Positions 26,564 to 34,885 of a DNA stretch of 64,000 nt are shown here, piece after piece. The stretch comes from Caulobacter sp. UNC279MFTsu5.1 (GTDB taxonomy: Bacteria > Pseudomonadota > Alphaproteobacteria > Caulobacterales > Caulobacteraceae), in the NCBI RefSeq assembly GCF_900114015.1, contig NZ_FORN01000024.1, positions 1 to 64,000 of the forward strand. The letters are read 5' to 3'. Position 1 is the stretch's first letter; every line of letters begins with the position of its first letter. A program made the position numbers and the translations under genes. A model generated the notes under the pieces. That model did no database searches, was not told the origin of the DNA, and saw only the letters and a list, made by a program, of their open reading frames with translations.

Positions 26564-29017
26564 ATGACTCGATACTTTACCGCCAAAGGCGTCGAACTTT
26601 TCCTGTCAGCGACGCCGAACAGCTGGCCGGCCTACAGCTCGGCCAAGGAAACCCGCGTAGGGACCGCGAACAACGACGTCTTCCAAGGCTCCGGCGGCGA
26701 TACGCTGATCGGCGGCGCGGGCGACGACACCTATTACATGTGGGACAAGATCTCGGTCGCGGTCGAGAACGCCGGCGAGGGGATCGACACCATCGACGCC
26801 CGGTTCTGGGGTCCGGCGACCCTGTCGGCCAATGTCGAGAACCTGCTGCTCAATTCCGCGGGATCAACCGCGGGGACCGGCAACGCCCTGAACAACATCA
26901 TCGTGGCGGGAACCGTCGGCGCGACGCTCAACGGCCTGGCCGGCGACGACGTGCTGGTCGGCGGCGCGCAGGGAGACCTGTTCAAGATCGCCGCCGGCAA
27001 CGGCTCCGACGCCATCATGAACTTCAAGCCCGGCAGCGACGTCATCCAGCTCAGCGGCTACGGCGTCACCAGCTTCGCCCAGCTCCAGACCCTGGCGACC
27101 CAGAGCGGCGCCGACGTGAAGCTCAGCTTCTCCAATGGCGAGAGCCTGGTGATCCGCGACACCGCGCTGTCCAGCCTTACCGCCTACGAGTTCGGCCTGA
27201 AGCCCGATCCCGCCGCCATTCCCGCCGGCTATTCCCAGCTGGTCGGGCCCGGCAAGGCTTACACCGCGCACGGCTGGTACGTGCTCAACAACGTCTGGAA
27301 CCCCGGCAACCTGGTCTACGGGACCGACTATACGATCGACAGCGCCTACAGCGCCGCCGACATGACCTTGAAGACCACCTTCAACTGGTCGTTCCCGGTG
27401 ACCACCGACTCGGCGCACACGATCCGCGCCTATCCCGAGGTGATCTTCGGACCGGCCCCGATGAGCGGCGGCCACAAGGCCAGCGACATCACCACCGTCC
27501 TGCCCGCCCAGGTCAGCGGCCTGACCGCGCTGACGGCCGACTACGACGTCAGCTACAAGGGCAACACCGGCGGCTTCAACGTCGCGTTCGACATCTGGCT
27601 GACGGACACGCCCAACGGCGGCGCCGACACCGTCACCACCGAAGTGATGGTCTGGGTGCACAAGGGCGACTTCGACGCCTTCGGCCAGCAGGTCGGGACC
27701 TATTCCAACGGTTCGGTCACCGGCAAGATCTACGCCTCGACCACCGGCGACTGGACCTACACGGCCGTCGTCCTCGACCAGGACATGCCGAAGGGGCAGC
27801 TCGACATCGCCAATATCCTGACCGCGCTCAAGGGCCTCAACCTCGTCTCCTCGAACGACTACGTCGCCTCGGTGGAACTGGGATCGGAGGTGGTGTCCGG
27901 AGCCGGCTCGCTGACCATCAACAATCTCGACCTGAACGTCCAGACCCGGGCGGCCGACGGAACCTTGACCACCATGCATGTGGAGGGGTCCGACGTCACG
28001 ACCACCATCTCGCACCCCGCAACCGAGCCGGCCCCACAGCCCCCCGCGCAACAGCCCGACACCTCGGGCGACGACAGCGTCGTCTATGACGGGACGGCGT
28101 CGACCGTCCAGGGCGGCGACGGCCACGACACGCTGGTGCTGAACGTCGCCGCCACGGTCGATCTATCCGCCACGGCCGACCAGATGGTCGGCGGCGCGGT
28201 CGTCACAGGGTTCGAGGACGTGGACGCCTCGGCTTCGACCGGCGCGGTCGCGCTCACCGGCGCGGCCGACGACAACATCCTGACGGGCGGCGTCTATGCC
28301 GACACCCTGTCGGGCGGCGACGGCGCCGATACGTTGCGCGGTCGTTCGGGCAACGACACCCTCGACGGCGGGAACGGCAACGACATCCTCGACGGCGGGG
28401 CGGGCGTGGACACGATTCACGCCGGGGCCGGCGACGACAAGGTCGTCTACGACGCCGCCGACTCCGTCATCGACGGCGGCTCGGGACGCGACACGCTGAT
28501 CGTCAAGGTCGGCGCCACGGTCGATCTTAGCACCTTCACGACAAACCAGGTCGTCAGCGGTTCGGCCTATGTCTCGGGCTTCGAGAATCTCGACGCCACG
28601 GGCGCGACCGGCGCCGTCGTGGCGACCGGCTCGGAGTTCGCCAACACCCTCGTCGGAACCGCCTTCGCCGACAAGTTGGCCGGCGGCGCGGGGTCCGACA
28701 TCCTGGCCGGCGGAGCCGGCGCCGATCTGTTCGTCTTCGGCCCCTATAACCCCGGCGACGCCGACCGGATCACCGACTTCTCGACGAGCCAGGGCGATCG
28801 GATGGACCTGTCCGCCATCGATGCGGTTGTCGGCGGGGTGGACGATCCTTTCGCCTTCATCGGCCAGGAGGCCTTCCACCATGTCGCCGGCGAGCTCCGC
28901 TACGGCGTGGTCACGGGCGGCGTCGTGGTCCAGGCCGACATCAACGGCGACGGCCTCACCGACTTCTCCATCCAGCTCTCGGTCAGTTCGCTGACCAGCA
29001 ACGACTTCATCCTGTAA
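26564..29017 (+). CDS. RTX calcium-binding protein with embedded GH12-like glycosidase domain
   Basis: An 817-residue acidic protein without an N-terminal signal peptide. RTX nonapeptides (GGAGDDTYY type) occur at about 45-60, 130-145, 565-630 and 700-720, implying calcium-dependent folding after type I secretion. Residues about 232-460 resemble GH12 endoglucanases/xyloglucanases: NNVWNPG, AYPEVIFG, FDIWLTDTPNGGADT, the nucleophile segment TEVMVW (Glu360) and the acid/base segment LGSEVVSGAG (Glu442). A Pro-rich linker near 484-500 separates the C-terminal RTX region. It probably cleaves beta-1,4-glucan or xyloglucan outside the cell. No secretion ABC genes are nearby. GGAGAGG precedes ATG 26564; ATG 26528 would add 12 residues. 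Confidence 0.83.
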   Translation: MTRYFTAKGVELFLSATPNSWPAYSSAKETRVGTANNDVFQGSGGDTLIGGAGDDTYYMWDKISVAVENAGEGIDTIDARFWGPATLSANVENLLLNSAGSTAGTGNALNNIIVAGTVGATLNGLAGDDVLVGGAQGDLFKIAAGNGSDAIMNFKPGSDVIQLSGYGVTSFAQLQTLATQSGADVKLSFSNGESLVIRDTALSSLTAYEFGLKPDPAAIPAGYSQLVGPGKAYTAHGWYVLNNVWNPGNLVYGTDYTIDSAYSAADMTLKTTFNWSFPVTTDSAHTIRAYPEVIFGPAPMSGGHKASDITTVLPAQVSGLTALTADYDVSYKGNTGGFNVAFDIWLTDTPNGGADTVTTEVMVWVHKGDFDAFGQQVGTYSNGSVTGKIYASTTGDWTYTAVVLDQDMPKGQLDIANILTALKGLNLVSSNDYVASVELGSEVVSGAGSLTINNLDLNVQTRAADGTLTTMHVEGSDVTTTISHPATEPAPQPPAQQPDTSGDDSVVYDGTASTVQGGDGHDTLVLNVAATVDLSATADQMVGGAVVTGFEDVDASASTGAVALTGAADDNILTGGVYADTLSGGDGADTLRGRSGNDTLDGGNGNDILDGGAGVDTIHAGAGDDKVVYDAADSVIDGGSGRDTLIVKVGATVDLSTFTTNQVVSGSAYVSGFENLDATGATGAVVATGSEFANTLVGTAFADKLAGGAGSDILAGGAGADLFVFGPYNPGDADRITDFSTSQGDRMDLSAIDAVVGGVDDPFAFIGQEAFHHVAGELRYGVVTGGVVVQADINGDGLTDFSIQLSVSSLTSNDFIL

Positions 29018-29047
29018 CCGCCCGCGCGGTTGCTCAAGGCAGACTCC

Positions 29048-29080
29048 ATGGACCGCCGGGCGCAGAGCCCGGCGGTCCAT
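29048..29080 (+). terminator. Intrinsic terminator after the RTX gene
   Basis: ATGGACCGCCGGGC (29048-29061), loop GCAGA, then the perfect 14-base complement ending at 29080, followed by TCGTTT. It lies 31 bases after the RTX stop. The T-tract is short, but stem stability is very high. Confidence 0.8.
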
Positions 29081-29200
29081 TCGTTTATGAAGAGGCCATT
29101 CGCCTCAGAGGCGCGATCCGATTTACCTTAAGGTTACTTTCAAGGCCTGGATTCCGAAGACAAAACATGTCCTCCGGAGGCAATGCCGCAAGCATGATTA

Positions 29201-29220
29201 ATGTAGTTTAAACCCTACAT
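29201..29220. promoter_or_regulatory. Small inverted repeat upstream of a short membrane-protein gene
   Basis: ATGTAG (29201-29206) and CTACAT (29215-29220) form a perfect 6-bp dyad with an AT-rich 8-base centre (TTTAAACC). It lies about 40 bases before a short leader frame and could be an operator or part of a promoter. Confidence 0.3.
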
Positions 29221-29258
29221 CTATGGCAGCCGTTAATCTCGATACCTCATAAGGAGCC

Positions 29259-29300
29259 ATGAACACTGGTCGACCTCGGACCAGACCGCATTACGGATAA
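29259..29300 (+). CDS. Short leader ORF, 13 residues
   Basis: ATG 29259 follows a perfect AAGGAG ribosome site and opens a 13-codon frame (MNTGRPRTRPHYG) that stops 5 bases before the ATG of the 47-residue membrane protein. The strong ribosome site and tight spacing suggest translational coupling or a regulatory leader. Alternatively the AAGGAG could simply recruit ribosomes. Coding status is unproven. Confidence 0.35.
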   Translation: MNTGRPRTRPHYG

Positions 29301-29305
29301 CGAAC

Positions 29306-29449
29306 ATGACGACGATCACCTCGGGTCGTGACTTGGTCGCGATGTCGCCGCCGCCGGAAGTCCGGGTGAACTGGATCCGGATCGGCTTCCTGGCGCTGAA
29401 CGTCGCCACGTGGGTCGGCATCGTCGCGGTCGTCCGCCTGCTCGGCTGA
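29306..29449 (+). CDS. Small single-span membrane protein, 47 residues
   Basis: The frame encodes a protein with a polar N-terminus (about 20 residues, including MSPPPEVRVN) and one hydrophobic segment at about 24-45 (IGFLALNVATWVGIVAVVRL). Codon use fits the genome, with mostly G/C third positions. No family is recognised. The inner membrane is the likely location. Its ribosome site is weak on its own; a 13-codon leader frame with a strong site ends 5 bases upstream. It sits alone between the RTX gene's terminator and the Tat-exported glycosidase. Confidence 0.55.
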   Translation: MTTITSGRDLVAMSPPPEVRVNWIRIGFLALNVATWVGIVAVVRLLG

Positions 29450-29808
29450 GCACGGCCGCGAACCTTCGCCGCCCGTTCGAATCAGCGCTCCAGAAACTCG
29501 CAATCCGGCGCTAACCGACCTTCGGCCTTCTGGCCCAACGGCCGGCCGATGCGCGCCCTCGGCGGCCCCCGCCCCACGGCGCCGGGCGAAGTCGCCGTCC
29601 ATCGCGAAGATCGGACTTCGCGACATAGGCCCAAGGCCGGCTGATCGCCGCCGCGCCAGCCCTGCCCACTGCCTGCACAATGCGCGCCCCGACCGCTCGA
29701 GGGCGCTGAACCGCCGCGCGCGCTCTGGCGCGGCGAGGCGTTCTGAGCAAAAACCGGCCGCGATCGTGAGATATACGATCACGGCCCGGAACAGGAGCGG
29801 TGGAAACC
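29450..29808. other. Intergenic region before the Tat-exported glycosidase
   Basis: About 360 bases without a credible gene. A perfect 8-bp hairpin TCGCGAAG-ATCGGA-CTTCGCGA lies at 29602-29623. Just before the glycosidase, GATCGTGAG-ATATAC-GATCACG (29762-29783) is an imperfect dyad that may include its promoter or operator. Confidence 0.45.
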
Positions 29809-31176
29809 ATGTCTGCGCTCAACGACAACCCGTCGCGCCCCAGGCCGTCGCGCCGCTGGGTGCTGCAAGGGGCCGCGGCGGCCAGCGGCGGCCTGCTGGC
29901 CAACCTCAGCCCGCCCGTGGCGGGCAAGGTGCTGCAGCCGCGGATGGGGCAGCCGACGCAACCCGTTTCGCGCGAGGCGTTCGGCCTGCATCTGGTGGGG
30001 GTCGCCGGTTGGGACCAGGGGGCTGGCGCGTCCAGGAACACCCCGCTCACCACGTTCGGCTGCCGGTCGGTGCGCGTCTGGGACACGGGAGCAACCTGGC
30101 GGCGCATCGAGGGGCGCGGCAAGGGCGACTACGACTGGTCGCGGCTCGACGCCGAGATGGCCGTCTGGAGCAAGGGCTTCGACGACATCCTCTTCTGCCT
30201 GGGCCAGGCTCCGGACTGGGCGTCGGCGCCACGGCGCGGCGAGAACGACTCGTGGAATCCCAACGCGCCGAACAACAGCCAGGACGCGGCCGACTTCGTC
30301 ACCGCGCTGCTGCGGCGATATCCCCGGATCACCGGCCTGGAGCACTGGAACGAACCCGACAAGCGCGGCCAATTCTACAACGGCACGGTCGAACAGCTGG
30401 CGCAGATCAGCGTGGCCCAGGCGCGCGCGGCGCGCGCCGTCCGGCCCGGCATCGTCATGGTCGGCGCCGCGCCGCAGTCCTTCGGCGATCGCGGCGACTA
30501 TCTGCGCCGCTATCTGCGCGCCCTGAAGGCGATCGGCGGGGCCGGAGCGATCGACGTCGTGTCGGCTCACACCTACGTCATGCCCCGTCAGCCCGAGCAG
30601 ATCGGCCTGCTGGCCGAGACCCTTCGCGGCGTCGCCGACGACGCGGGCTTCAACCTGCCCCTATGGTCCACCGAGTTCGGATGGGGCGGGATCAGGAACG
30701 CGCCTCAGGCGGGCGGCTTCGCCGACGCCGCGACCGGCGCCAAGGTCGCCGCCGCGGGCGCGGTCATGTCGCAGGACCAGGCGGCCTCGTATATCGCGCG
30801 CGCCTACCTGGTGTCGTTCGCCTCCGGCCTGACGCGCCAGTACTTCTACGCGGTCGACAAGCCGTTCTCGGCCCTTCGGCTGATCGATTTCTCCAACAAG
30901 GCCAGGGTCTTGCCGGCCGGCCGGGCCCTGACCTATCTGACCGGACTGCTGGGCGGCGGCCAGATCTCGGCGCTTTGGTCCGAGGACGACCTGCGCAGCG
31001 CCGAATTCGTCTCCGCCGACGGCCGGCGCGGTCGCGCGTTCTGGTGCCTCGACGGCCGGCAGGCCTTTGTCGATCTGACGGGTTTCAAGGCGGTGCGCGC
31101 GGTCACCGGCGAGGCCGCCCCGCCTCCGTCTCCGCAGTATCCGGTCACGGACTCCCCGGTGTTCGCCTTCGTCTGA
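29809..31176 (+). CDS. Tat-exported clan-A glycoside hydrolase (GH39-like)
   Basis: A 455-residue secreted enzyme with a (beta/alpha)8-barrel. The twin-arginine signal (SRRWVLQGAAAASGG, Arg15-Arg16) predicts folded export to the periplasm. The acid/base Glu182 lies in LEHWNEPD and the nucleophile Glu289 in LPLWSTEFGW, the paired N-E-P and T-E-F motifs of clan GH-A, closest to GH39/GH5-type enzymes. Substrate is unknown; beta-xylosidic, glucosidic or rhamnose-linked glycans are possible. ATG 29809 follows AGGAG by 11 bases; a GTG three codons earlier is the alternative. It may cooperate with the RTX-GH12 protein, releasing smaller sugars in the periplasm. Confidence 0.83.
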   Translation: MSALNDNPSRPRPSRRWVLQGAAAASGGLLANLSPPVAGKVLQPRMGQPTQPVSREAFGLHLVGVAGWDQGAGASRNTPLTTFGCRSVRVWDTGATWRRIEGRGKGDYDWSRLDAEMAVWSKGFDDILFCLGQAPDWASAPRRGENDSWNPNAPNNSQDAADFVTALLRRYPRITGLEHWNEPDKRGQFYNGTVEQLAQISVAQARAARAVRPGIVMVGAAPQSFGDRGDYLRRYLRALKAIGGAGAIDVVSAHTYVMPRQPEQIGLLAETLRGVADDAGFNLPLWSTEFGWGGIRNAPQAGGFADAATGAKVAAAGAVMSQDQAASYIARAYLVSFASGLTRQYFYAVDKPFSALRLIDFSNKARVLPAGRALTYLTGLLGGGQISALWSEDDLRSAEFVSADGRRGRAFWCLDGRQAFVDLTGFKAVRAVTGEAAPPPSPQYPVTDSPVFAFV

Positions 31177-31366
31177 CCCGTCGACAGCGACCGTTATCGG
31201 CCGCATTCGTTTCAAGTCCGACGTCTCGCGGCCATGGTCCCGCCGCACCCCGCCGCTAGAGCTTGATCGGGTGAGATCGAGCCCGCCCTTGACGCACCCC
31301 GCCGCCGGCCCGGCCGGATCGACCGCGTCGCCCGGGACCGCCCCGAGGGACGCCAGGGAGACCGCC

Positions 31367-31990
31367 ATGCCCGCGACAAGGCCGTCTCGCCGACGGCGAC
31401 GCCGGCTGGCGATCGGCGCCGCCTCGCTGGCCTTCCATGGCCTGCTGGGCTGGGTGCTGCTCAAGGCCGTTCCCGCGCCGCCGGTGCTGGTCGAGCCGCG
31501 CAGCGTGGTGGTCCAGCTCTTGGCGCCCGCCCGGCCGCGTCCGGCCGAACGGCCCGCCGCATCGCGCGCCCAGTCCGCGCCCCTCCATCTCCCGACGCCG
31601 CGCCCGGCCCCGCCGCCGCCCGTGTCGCCGGTCGCGCCCTCGCCGCTGCCCGCGGCTCCCGGGACCATCGTCGCCCCGCCCGGCTTCACGGCCCGGGGAA
31701 CCCTGACCGGCGGCGGCGAGGCCTTGCGCCAGGCCGCGCGCCGGAGCGCCTGCACCGAGGCCGACATCGTCAAGCTGACCAAGGCCGAGCGCGACGCCTG
31801 CGCCGAGGCCCTGGGGGCCAAGCACAAGAACGGCCCGGCGCTGTACGCGGCGATCGACCCCGACAAGAAGGCGGCCTTCGACGGCGACTGCAAGAAGGAC
31901 GACGACTGGTGCCTCTACCGCGCCGGCAAGGGCCCCTATCCCGGCCTGTTCGCCCTGGGCCGGAAGAAGAAGATCAAGGGCTGGGATTGA
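31367..31990 (+). CDS. TonB-like membrane-anchored proline-rich protein
   Basis: A 207-residue protein. A short Arg-rich start (PSRRRRRRL) is followed by one transmembrane helix at about 16-35 (IGAASLAFHGLLGWVLLKAV), then a long Pro/Ala-rich stretch (about 55-110) as in TonB-like energy transducers. The C-terminal domain is unlike TonB: about 75 residues with Cys in SACTEAD, DACAEAL, GDCKKD and DWCLYR, probably two disulfides in the periplasm. The exact role is unknown. ATG 31367 has CCAGGGAG 7 bases upstream; an earlier frame extension lacks coding character. Confidence 0.68.
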   Translation: MPATRPSRRRRRRLAIGAASLAFHGLLGWVLLKAVPAPPVLVEPRSVVVQLLAPARPRPAERPAASRAQSAPLHLPTPRPAPPPPVSPVAPSPLPAAPGTIVAPPGFTARGTLTGGGEALRQAARRSACTEADIVKLTKAERDACAEALGAKHKNGPALYAAIDPDKKAAFDGDCKKDDDWCLYRAGKGPYPGLFALGRKKKIKGWD

Positions 31991-32104
31991 TCCGTCCGCC
32001 CTGGAGACGGCGTCGAAACGCGGATCGAAGGAAGGCGCTGACCGGTGGTTGACTTCGCTTCTCGATGGCAATAGGCGCTCGGGGATCGTTTTGGTTCTGC
32101 GCCT

Positions 32105-32839
32105 GTGGGGCAGCGGACTGATCTGGCGGCCGACGGCGGACGGGCTGGACGGACGGGCTCGAAGAGGCTGACGACAATCGAACCACACTTGCTCTATGTC
32201 GGGCACGAAAAAGTGCCGGTCCTGATCGTCGACAACTATGTCGCCGACCTTGACGCGATTGTCAGTCGCGCGCGCGCGCTGTCTCCCTACCCGCAAGCTA
32301 CAGGCCCATACCCAGGCGAGCGCCATTTCATCATGCCAGGCGATAGCCTGATGGCTGATTACATCAGTCCCATGTTGAACACCTTGGCGCCCACGATCAG
32401 CGATGCATTCAACGCAGACATTTTGGGGGCCACATCGGCATCCCTATCAAAGGTCACGACGCGCCCTGAAAAACTCACGAGGCATCAGAGCCACCCGCAT
32501 TTTGACGACACCAGTGGCAAGATGATCGCCATTTTGCACTACCTGACCCCCACCATGGGGACCGCCCTCTACCGCCATCGCGCCACTGGATTGGAGCGAA
32601 TAACCCAAGACAAGCTCGACTACTATTTAGCGTCGATAGCGCATCTCGGGGCTCGCGAAAGTTATATATGCGGATCAAACGACGAATATGAAATGACCGC
32701 GGAAATCACCGGGCACCGTGGCAGAATTGCCGTTTACCCAAGCAATGCTCTTCATTCGGGAATGATTCCTTCAGATCACTTCACGGACCTGGGATGCCAG
32801 GAACGACTGACTGCGAACGTCTTCATTCGCCTTGCATAG
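32105..32839 (+). CDS. DUF6445 family protein (2OG-oxygenase-like fold)
   Basis: The conserved part starts near IEPHLLYVGHEKVPVLIVD and includes HPHFDDTSGKMIAILHYL and GTALYRHRATGLERI, typical of DUF6445 proteins, which resemble prolyl-hydroxylase-like Fe/2OG oxygenases and are common in Caulobacterales beside outer-membrane receptor genes. The H-x-D pair in HPHFDD could bind metal. Function is unknown. The start is uncertain: GTG 32105 lacks a ribosome site and its first 23 residues look unconserved, so the true start may lie near 32174. GC content is visibly lower than in neighbours, suggesting transfer. Confidence 0.7.
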   Translation: MGQRTDLAADGGRAGRTGSKRLTTIEPHLLYVGHEKVPVLIVDNYVADLDAIVSRARALSPYPQATGPYPGERHFIMPGDSLMADYISPMLNTLAPTISDAFNADILGATSASLSKVTTRPEKLTRHQSHPHFDDTSGKMIAILHYLTPTMGTALYRHRATGLERITQDKLDYYLASIAHLGARESYICGSNDEYEMTAEITGHRGRIAVYPSNALHSGMIPSDHFTDLGCQERLTANVFIRLA

Positions 32840-33162
32840 CCCTCGCGGGGCGGATGGGCGCAGTCGCAATTCCCGCGGCGATGCTGTCAGCCTAGGGCGA
32901 CTTGGTGTCCAGCGTGAAAACGGCTCTCGCCTCCGCCCCCTTTGAAGCGGACATCGTGACCCGCCCGGAAGGTTGATTTTCGGAGGGGCGTCAGGCGCTG
33001 GACATTTCGCAAAAGGCGTCCGTCATGGGTCGATCTCGCGGCGCTCGTTGAGCATGCATCACCTGTCCTTCCCTGCTGGAAGGCATACCCAGGTGGGACC
33101 CACGACGGACCAAGCGCTTAGGCCCCTACGCCCATCGCCCGTCGATTTCCTAGCTGGAAGGG
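32840..33162. other. Intergenic region before tRNA-Thr, with a possible kinase fragment
   Basis: No intact gene. On the minus strand about 32892-32970 reads RRVTMSASKGAEARAVFTL followed by DTKSP and a stop, which looks like the last residues of a sensor histidine kinase ATPase domain. Upstream frames are closed, so at most a fragment remains. The rest, to 33162, holds no feature I can support. Confidence 0.35.
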
Positions 33163-33238
33163 TGGTGCCGCTTACAGGACTCGAACCTGTGACCCCCTCA
33201 TTACGAATGAGGTGCTCTACCAGCTGAGCTAAAGCGGC
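33163..33238 (-). tRNA. tRNA-Thr (anticodon CGT)
   Basis: A complete 76-base cloverleaf on the minus strand, beginning GCCGCTTTAGCTCAGC and ending with an encoded CCA. Acceptor GCCGCTT pairs with AAGCGGC, the anticodon arm is CCTCA-TTCGTAA-TGAGG giving anticodon CGT, and the T arm has GGTTCGAGTCC. It reads ACG threonine codons. Confidence 0.96.
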
Positions 33239-33325
33239 GCGCTTCGTCTCCGGGACCGGTCGGAACAGACCCGGAAGACACTGGTGCTCCCGTCGCCAAA
33301 TCACCGACCCGGCGCGAGGAGGGGC

Positions 33326-34885
33326 CTATTTAGCGGCGCGCGGGCCGCTTGCCAAGCGTCGGCGTGAACCGGCGTTGCGGCGCGGCGCCGGACCGCCGGT
33401 TTCGGGCTCCGGCGGCGGGGCCGCGTCGAAGCCGCCCGGACCGATTCCCGGCCCGATTCCAGGATCGTCCGGGATGGGCATCAAGGCGCCGCCGGTCTCG
33501 GCCGCCCGCACGAACGGCGTGGATTCGGCATAGGCCGAGGGCAGTTGCGGCAGCTCGCTCATCGTGCGTTCGCGGCGCTCGAAGCGCGGATGGATCAGCT
33601 CGCCGGTCTCGGCGTAGCTGACGGTCAGCCGCGCCCAGTCGTCGCGGGCGTAGGCGAAGGCGCGGCCCTCGGGGTCGAGGTCCGACCAGTCGGGCTCCTG
33701 CGGCGCGGCCGCGCCCCGGGCGACCCAGGCGCGGGCCTCGTCGGCCTCGCCGTTGGCGTAGGCGACGCGGGCCATCAGGCCGGCCACCCTCGCGGTCAGC
33801 GCCTCCTCGGGAAGCAGACGGGCGGCGGCGCGGGCGGCGAGCGGATCGCCGCCGATCAGGGCGCTCTCCACCTTCAGCAGCCGGCTCTCGCGGGCCTCGG
33901 GCTTCAGGTTGGCCAGGGCCGCCAGGCGGGCGGCCCGCAGCTTGGGGGTCTCGCTGGTCTTCAGATCGCGATAGGCCAGCCACAGGGCCGGGTGCGGGGC
34001 CTGTTTCCAGGCGGCCTCGATCAGGGCGCTGGCTTTGGCGGCCTTGCCGTCGGCGGCCTGCAGGCGCGCGGCCATCACCACGCCTGGCGCGAACTCGGGC
34101 TTGAGCCTAGCCGCCTGGGTCGCGAAGTCCAGCGCCTGGGCCAGGACCTTGGGGTCGTCGGACTCCTCCAGGCCGGCGGCCGAGGCGGCTAGCAGGGCGG
34201 CCCGCGCGCGCTCGGCGACCAGGGGCGGGACGATCTTGCGCTCCAGGGCGCCCCGGACCAGCTCCAGCGCGGCGTTCCAGTCGCCGGCCTCCAGCCGGGC
34301 CTCGAGCAAGGCGCGCCAGGCCCAGCGGGCGGTCTTGGCCAGGCCGTAGGCGGTCTCGGCGTGCCGCAGGGCCAGGGCCTTGTCGCCCTCGGCCAGGGCG
34401 GTCTGCATCAGGCCGCGCAGGCCCGCCAGGCGCATCTCCGGAAAGCCCAGCATGGCGTTGTAGGCCTGGCGGGCGGCGACGTGGTCGCCCGCCGCCTCGG
34501 CGGCCTGGGCGGCCAGGACCCGGACCAGGGCCGGAGCGTCCTCGGCCAGTTCGGAGGCCTTCTGGGCCAGGCGGCGGGCTTCGGAGCCGTCGCCGGCGGC
34601 CACGGCCAGGAAGCCGCGCGACAGGGCCTCGACGCCCTGCTTGCGCTTGGCCTCGGCCCGGGCCCGGGCGGCGCGCTTGGGCGCCTCGACCACCCACAGC
34701 AGGCCGCGCCACAGGATGGTGGCCAGCAGAGCGGCGAACAGGGTCAGCAGAGCGGCGGCGGCGGCCGTCATCTCGACCCGCCAGCCCATCCAGTCCAGGC
34801 TGGCCGCGCCGGGCTCGCCGGTCAGGGCGACCACCGCCACGGCCAGGGCGGCGACCAGGAAGAAGACGATCGCCGCCCGGATCAT
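33326..34885 (-). CDS. hemY: HemY-like haem biosynthesis-associated membrane protein
   Basis: A 519-residue protein with two N-terminal transmembrane helices (about 1-24 and 39-66) and a long all-helical TPR-like remainder (repeating A-G-D-x-x-A-A patterns around 90-400), matching the HemY_N family of proteobacteria. This is not protoporphyrinogen oxidase HemY of Bacillus; its biochemical role is unresolved but it is consistently linked to the hemC-hemD locus. A Pro-rich acidic tail and basic C-terminus end it. ATG 34885 overlaps the mitofilin-like gene stop by 4 bases, so it is the last gene of the hemC-hemD-mitofilin-hemY operon. Confidence 0.88.
   Translation of the reverse strand: MIRAAIVFFLVAALAVAVVALTGEPGAASLDWMGWRVEMTAAAAALLTLFAALLATILWRGLLWVVEAPKRAARARAEAKRKQGVEALSRGFLAVAAGDGSEARRLAQKASELAEDAPALVRVLAAQAAEAAGDHVAARQAYNAMLGFPEMRLAGLRGLMQTALAEGDKALALRHAETAYGLAKTARWAWRALLEARLEAGDWNAALELVRGALERKIVPPLVAERARAALLAASAAGLEESDDPKVLAQALDFATQAARLKPEFAPGVVMAARLQAADGKAAKASALIEAAWKQAPHPALWLAYRDLKTSETPKLRAARLAALANLKPEARESRLLKVESALIGGDPLAARAAARLLPEEALTARVAGLMARVAYANGEADEARAWVARGAAAPQEPDWSDLDPEGRAFAYARDDWARLTVSYAETGELIHPRFERRERTMSELPQLPSAYAESTPFVRAAETGGALMPIPDDPGIGPGIGPGGFDAAPPPEPETGGPAPRRNAGSRRRLASGPRAAK

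Noticed and set aside
33326-34885. Protoporphyrinogen oxidase HemY
   Set aside because: It lacks an FAD-binding motif and has two membrane helices and TPR-like repeats, matching the proteobacterial HemY_N family.
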